Positions 1-12,214 of a DNA stretch of 64,000 bases are shown in pieces (positions within the stretch are counted from its first letter, which is position 1; the number at the start of each line of letters is the position of its first letter). A model generated the notes under the pieces. That model made no database searches. It was not told the DNA's origin and saw only the letters and a list, made by a program, of their open reading frames with translations. The DNA is taken from contig LUCM01002179.1 of NCBI GenBank assembly GCA_008360955.1, forward strand, positions 4,490 through 68,489. The letters are read 5' to 3'. Origin of the DNA: Fasciolopsis buskii. Lineage: Eukaryota > Platyhelminthes > Trematoda > Plagiorchiida > Fasciolidae. The position numbers and the translations under genes were made by a program.

Positions 1-214
1 GAAGCTCAGCTTTGTCTGCGTTCTAGATCCAACGTCCATCAGATACTGGATCTTGTAAGAGTTCCTGAGTCTAGTGGAGCAAAACACCAGCTGCCAAATT
101 GTAAAGAGTCGAATAAAATCCACGGCATCTACGACGTCAGTTGGCAACGAGCCTGAAGACGAACTGCAAACACTGGAGGATAAAGTTGAGGAAAAAACGG
201 AAACCGGCTCATTA

Positions 215-866
215 AGGCAGTATTCGAGGGTTGCTTGAGCTTATGCTCAAAAACAACAGATAGCGATCCCCGGCTGGTGAAATTGTATGTGATAGAAATG
301 GAGAGCCTCATGAGTTCCCTAAAAGAGGTGGAAGTACAGTCGAATATTCGACTTCCAAAAGGGGGAAAAGCGGCAGGTCCGGACAAATTTACGCCAATTC
401 TTCTTAATTGAGTGAAGAAGTCCCGGCAAAAGTAATTGCCTCCTTGCTTCGTAATATTTAGATCGCGGAACGTATTGTTTTCGCGGAGTGAGTCACTAAT
501 TGTGCACATCTTCAAGAAGGGCACACGGACTGAATACGGCGAATCATCGTCGCATTACTTTGTGAGTTATCAGATTAATTCGAAGCCATCGGCCGTGCGC
601 GACAAGTGTTCTATCTCTACATTCCTGTTCAACTTCGTCATCGATTGGGCGACGGAGGACGTTTTAGGAGTACTCTAGGATATAAACATCGAAACGTCTA
701 ATGGTGAGAAACTGGGTCCCAGATTCTCGGAGGACGCCGAGTGTCTGGTCGAATCTGCAGACTATGCACAACGTGCACTAGACAAAATATCGAGGTGTAC
801 TGCTACAGTCTACTAGTGCTCTTTAGCTTCAAAGCGTGAAGCGTTGCTATGAGACTACATGTATAA
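215..866 (+). mobile_element. RTE-type LINE fragment, reverse transcriptase region, decayed
   Basis: This is a decayed piece of the RTE-like non-LTR retrotransposon that recurs in the window. The plus strand reads EVEVQSNIRLPK, then KAAGPD, then a stop, then VHIFKKGTRT, and later FLFNFVID and SADYAQRALDK. These correspond in order to SNIRVLK/KAAGPN/IIPIFEKGTRSDCSNHRG and later RT segments of the longer copy at 25465. About 330 bp between the ISLIPI segment and the FLFNFV segment is missing near 585-600, about 100 bp is missing near 300, and there are several stops, so it is not functional. Boundaries are estimated from where similarity to the other copies fades. Confidence 0.85.
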
Positions 867-3429
867 ATCTACTCGTAAGCCGTGTGTTTCATCAAAATCA
901 TGGGGAAAGACAAAATGAGAAAGAAAAACGAAGGAATGTGTAGTGTTCTCCGAAGATACCCTGCACTAAAGCTGACGCATTATGGAATGTTTTGTACCTG
1001 TGGTGTTCCATAGTTTAACTGTCGTGAATTCCAGTCCCTATGCAGGAGAACGACCAGGGCCCTCGTACTGAAACCTCTGAGTCTGATGAGTGACAGTACG
1101 GAGCTTAACAATATCCACTGAGCGGAAGCCTGTTTGTTTGGGTTCGCTGTTCTCCCAATGATCTCAAGAATTCAAAAAGGTGGTCTGGGAGACTATTTTT
1201 GGATTTTCATCTACTGACCATCCAGACGTGATGGAATCCCTGTTTGGGGTAATTCATCTTGTACAGTTCTCTGAATCGGGGAAGCGCGCAGACCGACAAA
1301 CTACAGCAAGCTGCAGTCTCTCTGTGATGGTAACACAACTACATTGAAATTGAAAAGATTTTGCACCTCATTGTAGTGCAGCTAGATAGAAACCTGTGAA
1401 TATAAAAGGGTGGAAATGCGCTTCCTTGTAGTCAGTGCAGTGATCACGAAGTTATCGACCTCCTATTTCAGTACGAAACCTGAAAAATCGTTCAAATGGC
1501 CGCTGAGGATCGTACCAAACACAGGAAAGCGTCTCAGACTAATAACTCACAATTTAGACCTGAGTCTATGCACTGTTTTATTTGATTACTTATCTGGTTT
1601 CAATTTTGTACCACAAATTTTCATCTAAATTGTTTCAGTCTCCACTCCACTAACTGCAGCTGGATACTTTTCTCAACGGCACATTCATACCAGATTAAGA
1701 AATTACTGGTAAACAGTGTCAACTATAAGTTAGGGTAATGATAAATGCGTATATAGGCATGAGAACAAGCGTGGGGCCAAAGCAACGACATCTAAAGGAA
1801 TTTGCAGAAGGGAAACAAGCAGCAGCAGATATCTTTATAACTATTGTTATTTTCATTATTAAAAGCAAACTGTACTTATCGCGCTCCTCCTATCAAATTA
1901 CATCAACGACTTGCATATTACTCCCGAAAAGAATGCTACAGATATATTGGAATGTAATGAACTTGTCAGGCCCAACATCGTACATACAAATCAAACATCT
2001 GGCCGCATTAAATATTTCACAACAGCTCACCCTGCTCCTAACCACGACAATCGCTTTTTTATGAATCATGGACGAATTTAGGGTGACCGCGAACCATGGA
2101 TAAGCAAAATCATCTAATGTATTCAAAATGCACTGAAGATTATTTTGTGCATGCCTTCTCCGTAAATTACAAAAGAGAATTGTGTGCAAATTAGGCAAAA
2201 ATAAACGTTCGTTCATAGCGTTTTTTCGAGGTACTGGTTTAGTATCCCACACACACGCTGAACCTGTGGTGTCCACTTCATTCGCGGATGATAATCGGGA
2301 AACAGATAATATCCTGTACAGAATGAAGATGCACATGACTAAACAGAAACGCTTTAAACTCTCGTCGATCTGTTTCGTTACAGACATCGAGGATGAGCAT
2401 TACGGAGCGAGCGTGCCCTATTGCTTCCAGAACACATTGGACGCTGGGAGAACCAGCAACCGTGATCCAAAATCTGGAGTAACACGACACTGTAGATCTC
2501 AAAAGGTCAGGCCAGGCAGCGAGCTGGATGACATCGAATCACCGCAATGAACAAAAGCGGCCAGACAGCAAAACACTCACCTGGATTGAATTCTTAGATT
2601 GGTTTGGGAAAGAGACTTTTCCGAGAGCGGATGTTCATGGCTCTATATTCTGAGTAAAGCTGGGCTGCAAGGGAAAACGGGTCTTGCCGGAACATCAGCG
2701 TCGCAGAACGATATTTTAAGTCGGACAGAAATGGATCACTGGATAAATCGCGCAGAGAACGAGAGAAGATGATTTCATGGACAATGAGCTTACGTAGTAA
2801 GCTGTATTATGCACCCCCAGATTGATTTGATTGAATGTTAATGTTATCACCGTTCTATTCGATCTGATCACGACTGTGAATCCAGGATTCTCAGTTTAGA
2901 CTTCATTTATTCGTTTAGACTTCATTCCTTCTGAAATAATCAACAGGCACACGAACCACACATTTTCCCGTTGCGCGATATCATCTGACATCCTTTGATA
3001 ACCTCAGGTACTGACCAATGGCCAGGGTAAAAATCGACACATTCTCCCAAAGAACATGACTATTATTGATATTACCACAATTCTACGGAGTAAAGTGACT
3101 GAGTTCAACAACTGGCGCGTGGTATAGCGGGCTGAGTTGCGCGTAGGTCAAAATGTCTTATTTCACTCTGAGTCGGGAGTTGCTAGAAACAGTTTCAAGA
3201 TACAAAACAACGGCCAGAGTCTACTAACCGTTAGCTAGTTTGTAAACCAACGCTATGATCAGGCGGTTGTCGCTAACGAGTGGGACAACTGAAAAATACA
3301 GCCGCGTATTGCTTCCTAGGTAAATGTGAGTGGAAGGTTAACCTTCTGATCGTCCTCTTATCCGCTACCCTGGATAGGATGCACTTTGCCTTGATTATCA
3401 AATATGTATGTACACATTATGTATTAGAC
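867..3429. other. Intergenic stretch, no recognised gene
   Basis: Only short open frames occur here. The longest, about 164 codons on the minus strand at 1893-2387 and 108 codons on the plus strand at 1738-2064, overlap each other and show no domain or motif I recognise. I see no RNA gene, clear tandem repeat or transposon motif. Parts may be very old repeats. Confidence 0.4.
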
Positions 3430-4012
3430 TAGAGGACAAATTGAGGCAGCCATAGATCGTCGTACAGCAAACAATAAGACCAAAAGAAAGGTCTCACTAG
3501 CCCAGTGGCTTAGACGATTGACATGCACCAAGGAAACTGCACAATGCGACGCATTAATTAAAAATCTATAACACGGGGCTATCACCGAGGAAGAAAAAGA
3601 ACTGTTGAAGACGCTGATAAGAAGGAATATCCGGCTGAATTTGAACATACGCTTAAGAACACCGGAATCTCTGACGAAGAAAACAGGAAACCCGACAAAC
3701 AATCATCCCGGCTCACACACAAACGGCAAAGATCTCCAAACCAGAAGAAACAGCTCTACAAAATCGGAAAAATTAACCGGCAGACAAGGGCCGGGTCACA
3801 ATCATTGTGAATAAGACAGAGTACAGAGACACAACAAGATTTTCTAGAAGGACACCAATGGAGTGAGCAACTAAGGTCGAGCAGTGTATGTGAGTTAGTA
3901 CAATTTGCCTGCAAACATACTTCAAGTTCGAGGGTACTTTTTACAAACAAATGAAAAAGGACCCCAATGGGCTCACCAATATCAGGCCTCAATGCAGAGG
4001 CAGTGATGCAGC
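3430..4012 (+). mobile_element. Penelope-like element fragment (reverse transcriptase), frameshifted
   Basis: Plus-strand frames show pieces characteristic of Penelope-like reverse transcriptases. GRVTIIVNKTEY near 3790 matches the KGR-x-VVM/N-x-x-Y block. FEGTFYKQMK near 3928 runs, after a one-base shift, into TPMGSPISGLNAEAVMQ at 3961-4011, the GTPMGSPISG-type RT motif of this class. The distance between the two blocks, about 40 codons, is far shorter than expected, so an internal deletion is likely. The upstream part (3600-3790) is lysine- and arginine-rich and fits the N-terminal region of such elements. The fragment abuts an RTE 3' fragment with no spacer. The left boundary is uncertain. 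Confidence 0.7.
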
Positions 4013-4693
4013 TCTGTTGTGCGATTGCGAGACATGGAATGTTCGTGTGGGTTTTTCCATTGCTTGGAGGTTTTCGACCACCGATCTCTACGTATTATGG
4101 CCAGGATTGGCTGGATTGACCGGGTGAGTAATGTGGAGATCAAAAATCTAGTGTCGGTTGCCACTTCTGAGAATAGCTTGTTTCATCGTATGAAACTTAG
4201 TGGACTACGCTGGTTGGGTCACGTGTTACGTATTTCAAACACTCGTTTACCATACCATACCGTGCTCTATTTTGTGTTCCTTCTGAGGAATGGAAGAAGC
4301 CATGTGAAGGTGAACAGATAACGTAGCAACGTGGGATGAGAAAATGTACAGCTAGTTTACTGAGAGTATTTGTTTCATGTGTTTTTCCTTTTCACTTGGA
4401 CGACTCATCAACCAGCCGGCTGGAGGCATTGAAATATACGGAAGTGAACTGAGAACCGTGAACAGAAGCGATCCGATTTTCGTTTTCTATCCAATGAGCA
4501 TGTTTGAAAGGGTGTTTTTGCACATTTAGACTATGTTCCGTGTGTCGGATGCAGCGGCGTGTTACCTTTACCCGCCTGTGTGGATCTGCTTTTTGTTTCC
4601 CTTCGATATTTACCTTTTTTTATATGAACTTGTTTCTCTGAAGCAAGGCAGCGGTCAGTGAGGCTTGCCTTTCCATTTAACGCTGAACGCTAC
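4013..4693 (+). mobile_element. RTE-type LINE, 3' fragment with 3' untranslated tail
   Basis: The 3' part of an RTE copy. The translated frames show LLCDCETWNVRV, RIGWIDRVSNVEIKNLVSVATSE and LRWLGHVLRISNTRLPYH, matching the C-terminal region of the copy at 54677-56665. It is followed by the family's 3' untranslated sequence ending at a GTGAGGCTTGCC...AACGCTGAACG motif. The (GAT)n tail seen on other copies is lost or mutated here. The 5' end is directly joined to a Penelope-like fragment. Confidence 0.85.
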
Positions 4694-4909
4694 TGTTGAT
4701 TTCTTTGTGGGTTCGGAGATTTTGTTGCCGTTAAATACACTAGTCGAAATTCCGTCGTTGTAATACAAGACCAGGTCTGCGTTTGAAGTTTGTCCCGCAG
4801 CGTTAGCCGTTTTAGATTGGCCCCCGGTCGCCTTAATTTGGAAATATATATTTGACTGACAGAAGCTATAGCTCACTTGTGCAGCGATGAAAAACATTGT
4901 CAAAATCAC
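4655..4909 (-). CDS. Unrecognised 84-codon open frame with signal-like N-terminus; doubtful gene
   Basis: The frame starts MILTMFFIAAQVSYSFC, which resembles a secretory signal peptide, followed by a polar segment rich in Asn, Thr and Ser with several Gly and Lys. I do not recognise a family. The last dozen or so codons run antisense through the terminal 40 bp of the neighbouring RTE 3' end, so any original protein would have been altered there by that insertion. There is no clear splice signal. It could be a remnant exon of a small secreted protein or a chance frame; I lean to chance. Confidence 0.2.
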   Translation of the reverse strand: MILTMFFIAAQVSYSFCQSNIYFQIKATGGQSKTANAAGQTSNADLVLYYNDGISTSVFNGNKISEPTKKSTVAFSVKWKGKPH

Positions 4910-5942
4910 ATTGATCCTACAACTGACTAGCCTATGTGACGAGTGCTAAAAGGAAACTTGCCCGACCTGAAGGCACACCATTCGGCGGCGAATTGATGTC
5001 ATCAGAAATGTGGCTTCATTGAGTCCCACTGCGTCTACTTCCTTCGATTAATGCGGATATGTACTTATTAGTCGAAACCATGGTGTCCTCATACAGTTTT
5101 ACGCCATACTCCCGTCGAGATACCTCGGAACTGAGCCCTTCCAACTATCATTGCCACACTCGAATCCCCGTAGAACCGTTCAGAATCTAGCTTGGTAATA
5201 AATAGTGCACGGTCATGGAGCTTATCCATCTGCATACATCGGCCATGATATTGACATGGCCCGAGTTAAAGCAGGCACGATAGCCTTCCATTAACTACTC
5301 CGCCTGTGAACAGCGGGAGCGTATGTTAAGTCACGCAACGTCTTTTAAATCACGCCAGGAACCGTGTCACGAGGTGTACATTCGTCAGTAAGAGACTGAG
5401 TATTTAGGCTCCTGATTTCTGGTAGGCACACAAACCGATATACGACAAACTGCTTTCTAGTCATTAGTCGTTGTCGTTGCTGGACAACGTATCTCTTGTT
5501 GCCAAAACCTTCTCCGGGCCTCCATTTCCTATGACCACGAAAATATCTAGACCAGTAAGTTCTCTCTGTACAAGCTGCTGTTCGTGAAAGCCGAGACAAA
5601 TCGCTGTTTGTGCCCAACCCCTCTAACAAACTCGTTATAATCTGCTTTGATGCTCTCTGCCTAGAAGAAAGAAAACAGTTTATTCACAAATCGACCTTCC
5701 CTACATGAGATACTTAATAGTCACACGGTCAGCTCCCCTACCATTATCAGTAGAGCCGCAACATTAGAGACCGCAAAGGCGACTGCCCTCTAGGGGAAAA
5801 CATTCTCAAGCGTTTCTGAGATCCAATTGTTGTGCGTTTTGAAACTCCTATTCTTCCCGCTAGACTCGCTGACTGTGATGTTTGCACTTATTGCAGCTTT
5901 TCTTCATTTGCGTGCAACCTATATCTTTTTCTTGAATGCTCA
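4910..5942. other. Intergenic stretch, nothing recognised
   Basis: The longest open frame here is the minus-strand 94-codon frame at 5345-5629, without a recognisable motif. No repeat or RNA gene was identified by eye. Confidence 0.4.
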
Positions 5943-6545
5943 GCTCATCATCTGTATCATCGTTCAGCGTTAAAGAGTAAGGCAAGCCTCACTGACCGCT
6001 GCATTTCCCCAGAGTTACATGCGTCCACAAAAAGTGTGAATATCCAACGGGAACAGGGAGTAGACCTATACTGGCCGGAAAAGATGGGGAGCTGCTGCAG
6101 TCAACACAAGGAACACAGTATAACTCTACAATTACTCATTTCAAACATTCGGATTCCATGGCAAATGACAACATGAACGCCACTTTTCACGGTTCACTGC
6201 CATATCATCCATTGTCTCCAGCCAAGTAGTTGACTAGTCTTTTCGACTCAAGCCACAAGTGCTTGAGTCCAGCGTTAGCTGCTCGAGTCTTAGATATACG
6301 CGTTTACCTCCACTGTCGAGCAACCGTTTTTGGACACGCAGCAACCATGGTAGGTGGAACGGTCCACAGTCGTTAGTTCTTCTCAATCCAGTACCAAGTT
6401 CGGCGCTGCTTTCGTCCCGTCCTGTAAGACCACTTTTAACTTTGAAATTGCAAAGCACATGCAAAACGGAGGGACCCATTTGGAGAGTCTATCTGGTGCC
6501 CGTTGTGCATGGTCCGCAGACTCAAAAGGGCACAAGACCGTATAA
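5943..6545 (-). mobile_element. RTE-type LINE, internally deleted 3' fragment
   Basis: Minus-strand RTE copy. Its right end holds the region just after the RT active site (SADHAQRAPDRLS-like, then the segment encoding CFAISKL and the ELGTGLRRTNDCGPFHLPWLL-like block). Its left end is the family 3' untranslated sequence, closing with a short ATC-rich tail (GAT on the sense strand) near 5943-5957. Comparison with the 54677-56665 copy shows that the CETW and WLGHVLRM region between them has been deleted near 6235-6260. Stops and frameshifts make it non-functional. Confidence 0.85.
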
Positions 6546-6559
6546 CATCACGCAAGCAT

Positions 6560-9500
6560 AGGTCTGTCTGCCCGAGCTATCCCGAGCCAATCTGGAAATC
6601 AGTTTCTCCGCCCGCAAATTTTCATTTATTTCATAAAGACTGAAATCGGTTATTTGCATTTTCATCCAAATGGCCCACGGATATCATACAACGTACCCTT
6701 CGTCCTTGTAAATTTTCGCTTTTGTTTATGTCAGCCACCTAGGGATTTATACTCGTAAACATAACTGTTTCTGTTTGAATCGCTAGATGTTGCTGAATAT
6801 CAAATGTTTACGTAATTTGGGTTTGACCAGCTAGCTAATACATTGCCTGAGCGTAAATCGTCATATTTCTAGCCCCGACCTGGCCATATGTCAAACACTT
6901 TTATGTCATATATCATACATTTTATCGAAATGCATTTTTCGTTTTGAGAATCTGTTCACCTTTTATCCTTTCCACTCATTTTCATGTTTACGTCTCCAAA
7001 CATTTCAACATCATCCTGGTGTGCATTTGGAAGTTATCCAGCTCTCCTAGTACGCATACCTTCCAAAAACTCTACGAGCTCTACCTGTGTCTTTTCCAGA
7101 GGAGCCCAAACGCAATAAGCGTTTTACTGCTGCAGTCAGAAAGACCTTGCAAACACCGATTCTAACGGGTCTATGTCCAATCAAATATTTGTGCACATTT
7201 GACAGAATTGACACTATAGCTATGGGCGTCCCAGAGATTTTTAATTCGGAAATGAAATCCTACAGGTTTGTCGTTGAATCTGACAGAATCTCTCCCAATC
7301 GAACTGTTCTGACTTTGCATATAGCAAACAATTTGCGAGTGCCAAGAATCCAACCGCTTCCCGTTGCTGTTGGTCTGAGTTACCATACTCAATGCACGCG
7401 CCATTACGCTCCACCAACCTGGGCTCTTGACAACACCTTCCATAATTTGCTGCTCAATTCTATTCCCGTTCCGTGTGAACCATTAGCCAAACAGCTCAAA
7501 AACGAAGGCAATCATTGCTAAGCCGGTAAGACCCGCCCTCATGTATTCCCACGGAAAATTCTGTAAACCCAAGTGTAACAACAAAACTTTCCATTCTTGG
7601 TCCGGACGGAGTTGGTCAGAAACGTACAGAGCAATTTGCTCGAAAATGGAATTTTCGCAGTCTGGATAACACTTCAAAGCCGTAAGGCAACTAGCAGCCC
7701 AACATAATTAGTAATCCAAGAAAGAACAAGATTGCTCCGCAAATTCTGTGGTGCCATTCCTGAGTCAGAAATTGGTGCACAGAAACGACACCTTTGACGG
7801 CGAGCCTCAGTCGCTATCCAGTCAAAGAGCGGTCAAAAATGGGACAGACGTCTCAGTAAAAATGAATGCTTCGTGAAAGAAAAACAAGAGGTAACTATCC
7901 CGGAGTTCAAAATATTACAACAGATTCTGCAAGCCTGGGAAGGTCCAACAAATAATTGTTTGAGCACGAAAGCTAAAAGTCAGTGGAAAAGAACGGAAAT
8001 TCTAAAGCGAAAAACATGGGCGATAAAACGAAAGTGGGCTGTAACAGAACAATCTGATCCAAGTCAAGTGATTCTCGAATGCACCAAGTGTCCACGAAAT
8101 AATCTCAAATGAAGATCACGGGCAATAGTCGGAGGGTAAATACATGGAGCCGAAAATAGACGACGGCGACCATAACTGGGTTCATTTCAGGTAACTTGGG
8201 CAGGACTAATCTGGTATCGGAAGTGAAACGAATGGAAATTTGAAGGAACTTTTAGTCAGTCGACGGCATGCACCTGGACATTTTTGCTGTTTGTTACAGC
8301 CGATACCGACATATTTTGATAAAATTCACTGCATTTTACCCTCACAACTACTCCATAAATGTGCTCTCTGAATTTGACAAATATATTACCACAAGCTAGT
8401 GGTTTAGGCTTCATAACCAAGCAAATATTCGCCGCCTTGCCAATGACTGGAAACGCTAATAACACTGAGACTTTGAGTTGTGACCCATCACAAACACGTC
8501 TTTAAGTAATCCTCCGTCCTTCCCTTGAACAGCCGAGCAACACTCAGCACTAAGCATTCCAAACCCGTAGGAAGCGCGGTTTATTCACTAGCCCATCCGA
8601 GACCTTGGGGGCAGAGAATTTGAGCAGACAATAACGGCTTACGTTCTGCCAAACCGCCGCCAACCAACCGTAATTTTCAGGCACCCCCAAGAAGTCACCC
8701 TCTTGTACCCGTGCTTCCACGTTTCCTCGAAACCTATTTGGTAGATACCAATATGATATCAACGGCCCTCCAGCTTTTAAGTACCCCACTAGCCCTCCTA
8801 CTTCGACCCATCTAGCCATCTTTTGTTGACGCATTCTCGCCACACCCACGCCGTTGTCCCACTCGTGTAGCCTCAGAACTTGACCTCAACTGCCATTATC
8901 CAAATAACTATGCAGAAATTAGCTCTGCAACCCCAGGCCACCCGCTAAAATCTTGCCGTCTGACCCAGCAGGTAACAGGAATCTCCTATCTCATCTTCCT
9001 CTTGTCCATCGCAGGAACCAAATACCCCGTCCATTAAACACCTTTTTCCTCATGCTTGCAAGTTCCAAAAAGTAGCTGTTGCTAAAGATGCCACTCACAA
9101 TTACCCGATAATCGGTTCTACCATGGGCATTATCCAAAGCCCCCTAAAATCCACCAGAATGGCAGGTCCGCAGTAACAGCGTTATCAGTAGACCCCTATT
9201 CATCATCCCATCCTCAATGAAAGGTGAACGAACTAGATTATTCTTTCACTACAATTAAGCACTCTTCTTAATCCTGATGCCCCTGCTGAATATTCCGTCC
9301 CTGAAATACCCACCTACTGGACACTATACGACCTGAAATGTTATGGTAAAAACCCTGCGCCCCAGCCAAAATCCCGCAGCTGAGACCTCTGGGAGCCAAC
9401 GGCACTTGAGAAAGACTTCTGGCACCGTAATTCTGGTCAACCAACGACAATTCTAATTCTTTGTTCCCTTTGGCCAGGTCACAAGCCTAACTAAACCAAT

Positions 9501-11240
9501 AGATCTAATCGGGGTTTTCAGACACGCGTAAAACAGCCCCATAGAGTATTCACGCTCTTTTGCCTGATGCTCGTTTTGTTCTGAGAACCTGTTCCTCCAC
9601 ATTTAATTATCTGAGCTTTCAATCCATAATGAGTGCACACACCGCCCCCAAATCTGAATAGTTCCGATATCTGTGGGCTCCGTGAAGCATTCTCTTGCAT
9701 CTCTGGTCCCTATCCAGCCCCAGGATAGCTGTGTGTGGCTTCAGCGCCCCGGAATTCTGCTGCCTTTCCATCGAACTTCGTAGTTTGTTGCAGTCATGCC
9801 AAGATGTCTCGGTTCAAGGCCTAAATAGCAGGGCTACTCGATACCCAGTTCCCAATTAACCTTCCGCCGGGAAACCTTATACTAGGTTACACCTTTTAAC
9901 TTGGGTTAGAATTGCGGTTTATGATTGAAGTTCCACTGTACTCAACACGTGGTATTGTCTAAGTTTCGTCTCCCTCTTTGTCACTGGGCTTTCGTGGGGT
10001 ATTTATGCCAATGCCTCACTTGACACACCGTCCTTCTTGTAATTAGTGGGCTGTAATTACCAATGAAAAAAGCGACCACTAATTTTATCAATCGCAACGT
10101 TGCATCTCTAAAGCGTCTGCATATTATCAGAGTGATTAAGACTCTCTCTTCTCATTCGCTGACCTTAAACACTTTTAGCCTCTACACTTCATCCTTTTCA
10201 TGTTTTTCTGTTATCTTTCTTAGGCCAGTAGCTCTGGATAGCGCGTTTTGATAATCGAATATGTTACCTAATAAATGAGGCTAGGTCACAAACTTCTAAG
10301 GACTCGACGCATCATGCTGCTGGTATTCTGTTATTTCTTCTAGCAGAAGGATCCTCGTGACTTCTAATAATAAAGACTAAAGCCTTATGCATTATTACCG
10401 GAAAGTCTTTAGAGAACCGAATCATCCAAAATTAAAGTAGATTAACGTGTGTTCTAGATAATCGATTCTGGTTCCCAGCAAATTAGGCGCATCCTGAACC
10501 AGTTGCATTTTAAAGCTGCCATAAATTCTTACCTAAGTGTCATTCAGGTTCTTCAAATGACTAGTAAAGATTGCGTAGAAGCGCGTGCTCTTTATTCAGC
10601 CGCCCTGAATTTTAGTCTGCTGTGATCCATTCCTATACGCCTCACTCCGCATGATTAAATCTACCTTCGTTATCGGCAAGCACGGTGACTGGGCGACACT
10701 GGACAGCCGGTCAGGTACAGCCGTCCTATGACAGCTGTCTATTCCTTTTATTTCTCTCTTGTCGTCCTTAGCCAGTTATTCTGCATTCCATTAAGAAGCG
10801 CTGAAATGCCACAATCTCAAGCACCTAACCAATTCAGCGTTCGCCTTCTATCTAAAATTTATCTGGTCTTTCGTGACAGTTCTTCCGACCCCGTTAGCTT
10901 TTCTCCTCCCAACCTATCTACCATAGTGTGACAGCATGTCAGTTTTCTCATACTTTACGTCCGACATCCGACCCGATCGAAAAGACCTTGTGCTAGACAC
11001 GGAACATTATTAGCATTTGGAGTGGCTTTGTTCATCACCCATTGTATTCACCTATGTGATTGCTTGCTCTAAGTTTTATTTTCCAAAGTCATGTGAATTG
11101 AAACACTGGAGACGATAGAAACAAGACCGTGGATTTGGAACGTGTGGAAAGAGGATTCCTACCAGAAGTTGCAAAACATCGCCAACGGGCAAAATATATA
11201 GCTCGGGCGGTAGATCGATTGAAAGATATCGATAGTCAGG
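6560..11240. other. Long intergenic stretch with a C-rich block at about 8540-9860
   Basis: No recognisable gene. A plus-strand frame of 144 codons at 7087-7521 has no motif I know. Between about 8540 and 9860 the plus strand is noticeably C-rich and G-poor (runs such as CCACCCCC), giving G-rich minus-strand open frames at 8550-8849, 9268-9450 and 9518-9700 with Gly, Val and Trp. Short segments near 8920-8960 and 9345-9385 look alike when read on the minus strand, so this may be an old repetitive element. From 9900 to 11240 I see nothing specific. Confidence 0.35.
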
Positions 11241-11245
11241 ACAAT

Positions 11246-11575
11246 TCTCTCCTGGCAGCCAAACTACGACCAATTGTGTGGAGCTTTAGCCACAGCCAAA
11301 GCCACGCCTAAGGTCACCGGCGCATCTACTGCCAAGTCCACAGCCACGGAAACTGCCACGGACACCTCCAAGGCAACTGACACGTTCAGCCTAACGACCA
11401 CTGCATCGGCTACGGTCAATGCCACGTCCACGTCGAAGACCACGTCCATGGTCACGACTGTGATCACGACGACGGCCACGGTCAAGTTCACGTCCACGTA
11501 CCGGTGGTTCACGTCTATCAAACCCCGCTCATTGCTCAACTCTCTCCTGGAAGCCGAACTGCAACCAATTGTTTG
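11246..11575. repeat. Degenerate hexanucleotide array bounded by 35-bp direct repeats
   Basis: From about 11281 to 11505 the plus strand shows a six-base periodicity built from variants of GCCACG and TCCACG, including perfect stretches such as GCCACGTCCACG. Both strands are open: the plus reading is a Thr/Ala/Ser-rich chain and the minus reading a Val/Ala/Asp chain with alternating valines. This is low-complexity translation of a simple repeat, not evidence for a protein. The array sits between two direct repeats of 35 bp (11246-11280 and 11541-11575) that match at 30 positions and share TCTCTCCTGG and ACCAATTGT. Confidence 0.8.
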
Positions 11576-11597
11576 TACATCAACTACACAGCTGAGC

Positions 11598-11703
11598 TAG
11601 TTGGTACGTGTTAGCAGTAGGAGATTGAAAGATTTGATCAAATAATTCGTTCACCATGTGATATGATCACTGAAGTGACAGATAAGAAACATGGAACCAT
11701 TCA
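11598..11703 (-). repeat. SINE tail-like dispersed repeat fragment
   Basis: The segment beginning TTGGTACGTGTTAGCAGTAGGAGATTGAA and ending near AAACATGGAACC is clearly related to 34398-34480 and 62379-62470. At 62389 the same sequence forms the 3' body of the hammerhead SINE, so this is a tail fragment of that family, oriented on the minus strand. It lies between the two hexamer arrays. Confidence 0.6.
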
Positions 11704-11717
11704 GTTTAGAGATGTTA

Positions 11718-11826
11718 CCAAAGCCACGGACACGATCAGAGCCAAGGCGACTGTCACGCCTAAATTCACAGACAAGGCGTCCGACACGACCACGTCCACG
11801 TCCACGTCCACGACCACAGCCACGGC
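11718..11826. repeat. Second degenerate hexanucleotide (CCACGT-type) array
   Basis: A shorter array of the same unit as at 11281-11505, with the cleanest part near 11785-11825 (runs of TCCACG, ACCACG and CCACAG). It is separated from the first array by the SINE-like fragment. The parallel plus-strand Thr/Ser and minus-strand Val/Asp open frames are repeat translation. Confidence 0.75.
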
Positions 11827-12214
11827 AAATCGATGTGATCTTGTCCGAGAAATAATTTTTCCTAATAAGATTGTTTTCGGTGCCCTCCCTGACAAATCAC
11901 TTCCTTGCAGTACGATTTATTTGGTAACTTGTTGCACGGTGCTACTTGTCCAGGCAAAGAAAGCGAGCCATAGCGTAATATGCTATGCTCTGGTGTTCCT
12001 CCACAAGGGCCTTCGTTAACTTTCATCAGTCAGGTGATCTGCAGCAAATGGAGCACAACTGGCACTGAGAGGGTGCCGCGCCCTCACGCCAAATAACGTA
12101 AACTTTTCCAAGAATTGACTCGGTTGTGATAGCTCCCAGCATGTTCCAGTTGGCTGGTGGACCGCTTTATTGGTCTGTTGCTGTCTAATGCCAGGCAACC
12201 GAATCTAATTCTCT

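Noticed and set aside
1084..1105. CTGATGAG hammerhead core on the plus strand
   Set aside because: No GAAA follows at a usable distance and no stem I partner was found.
7087..7521. 144-codon plus-strand gene
   Set aside because: No motif, no splice signals and no supporting context; a frame of this length is expected by chance in this much sequence.
11264..11600. Mucin-like Thr/Ala-rich protein (plus) or Val/Asp protein (minus)
   Set aside because: Both are readings of one degenerate hexanucleotide repeat; there is no start context, signal or homologous domain.
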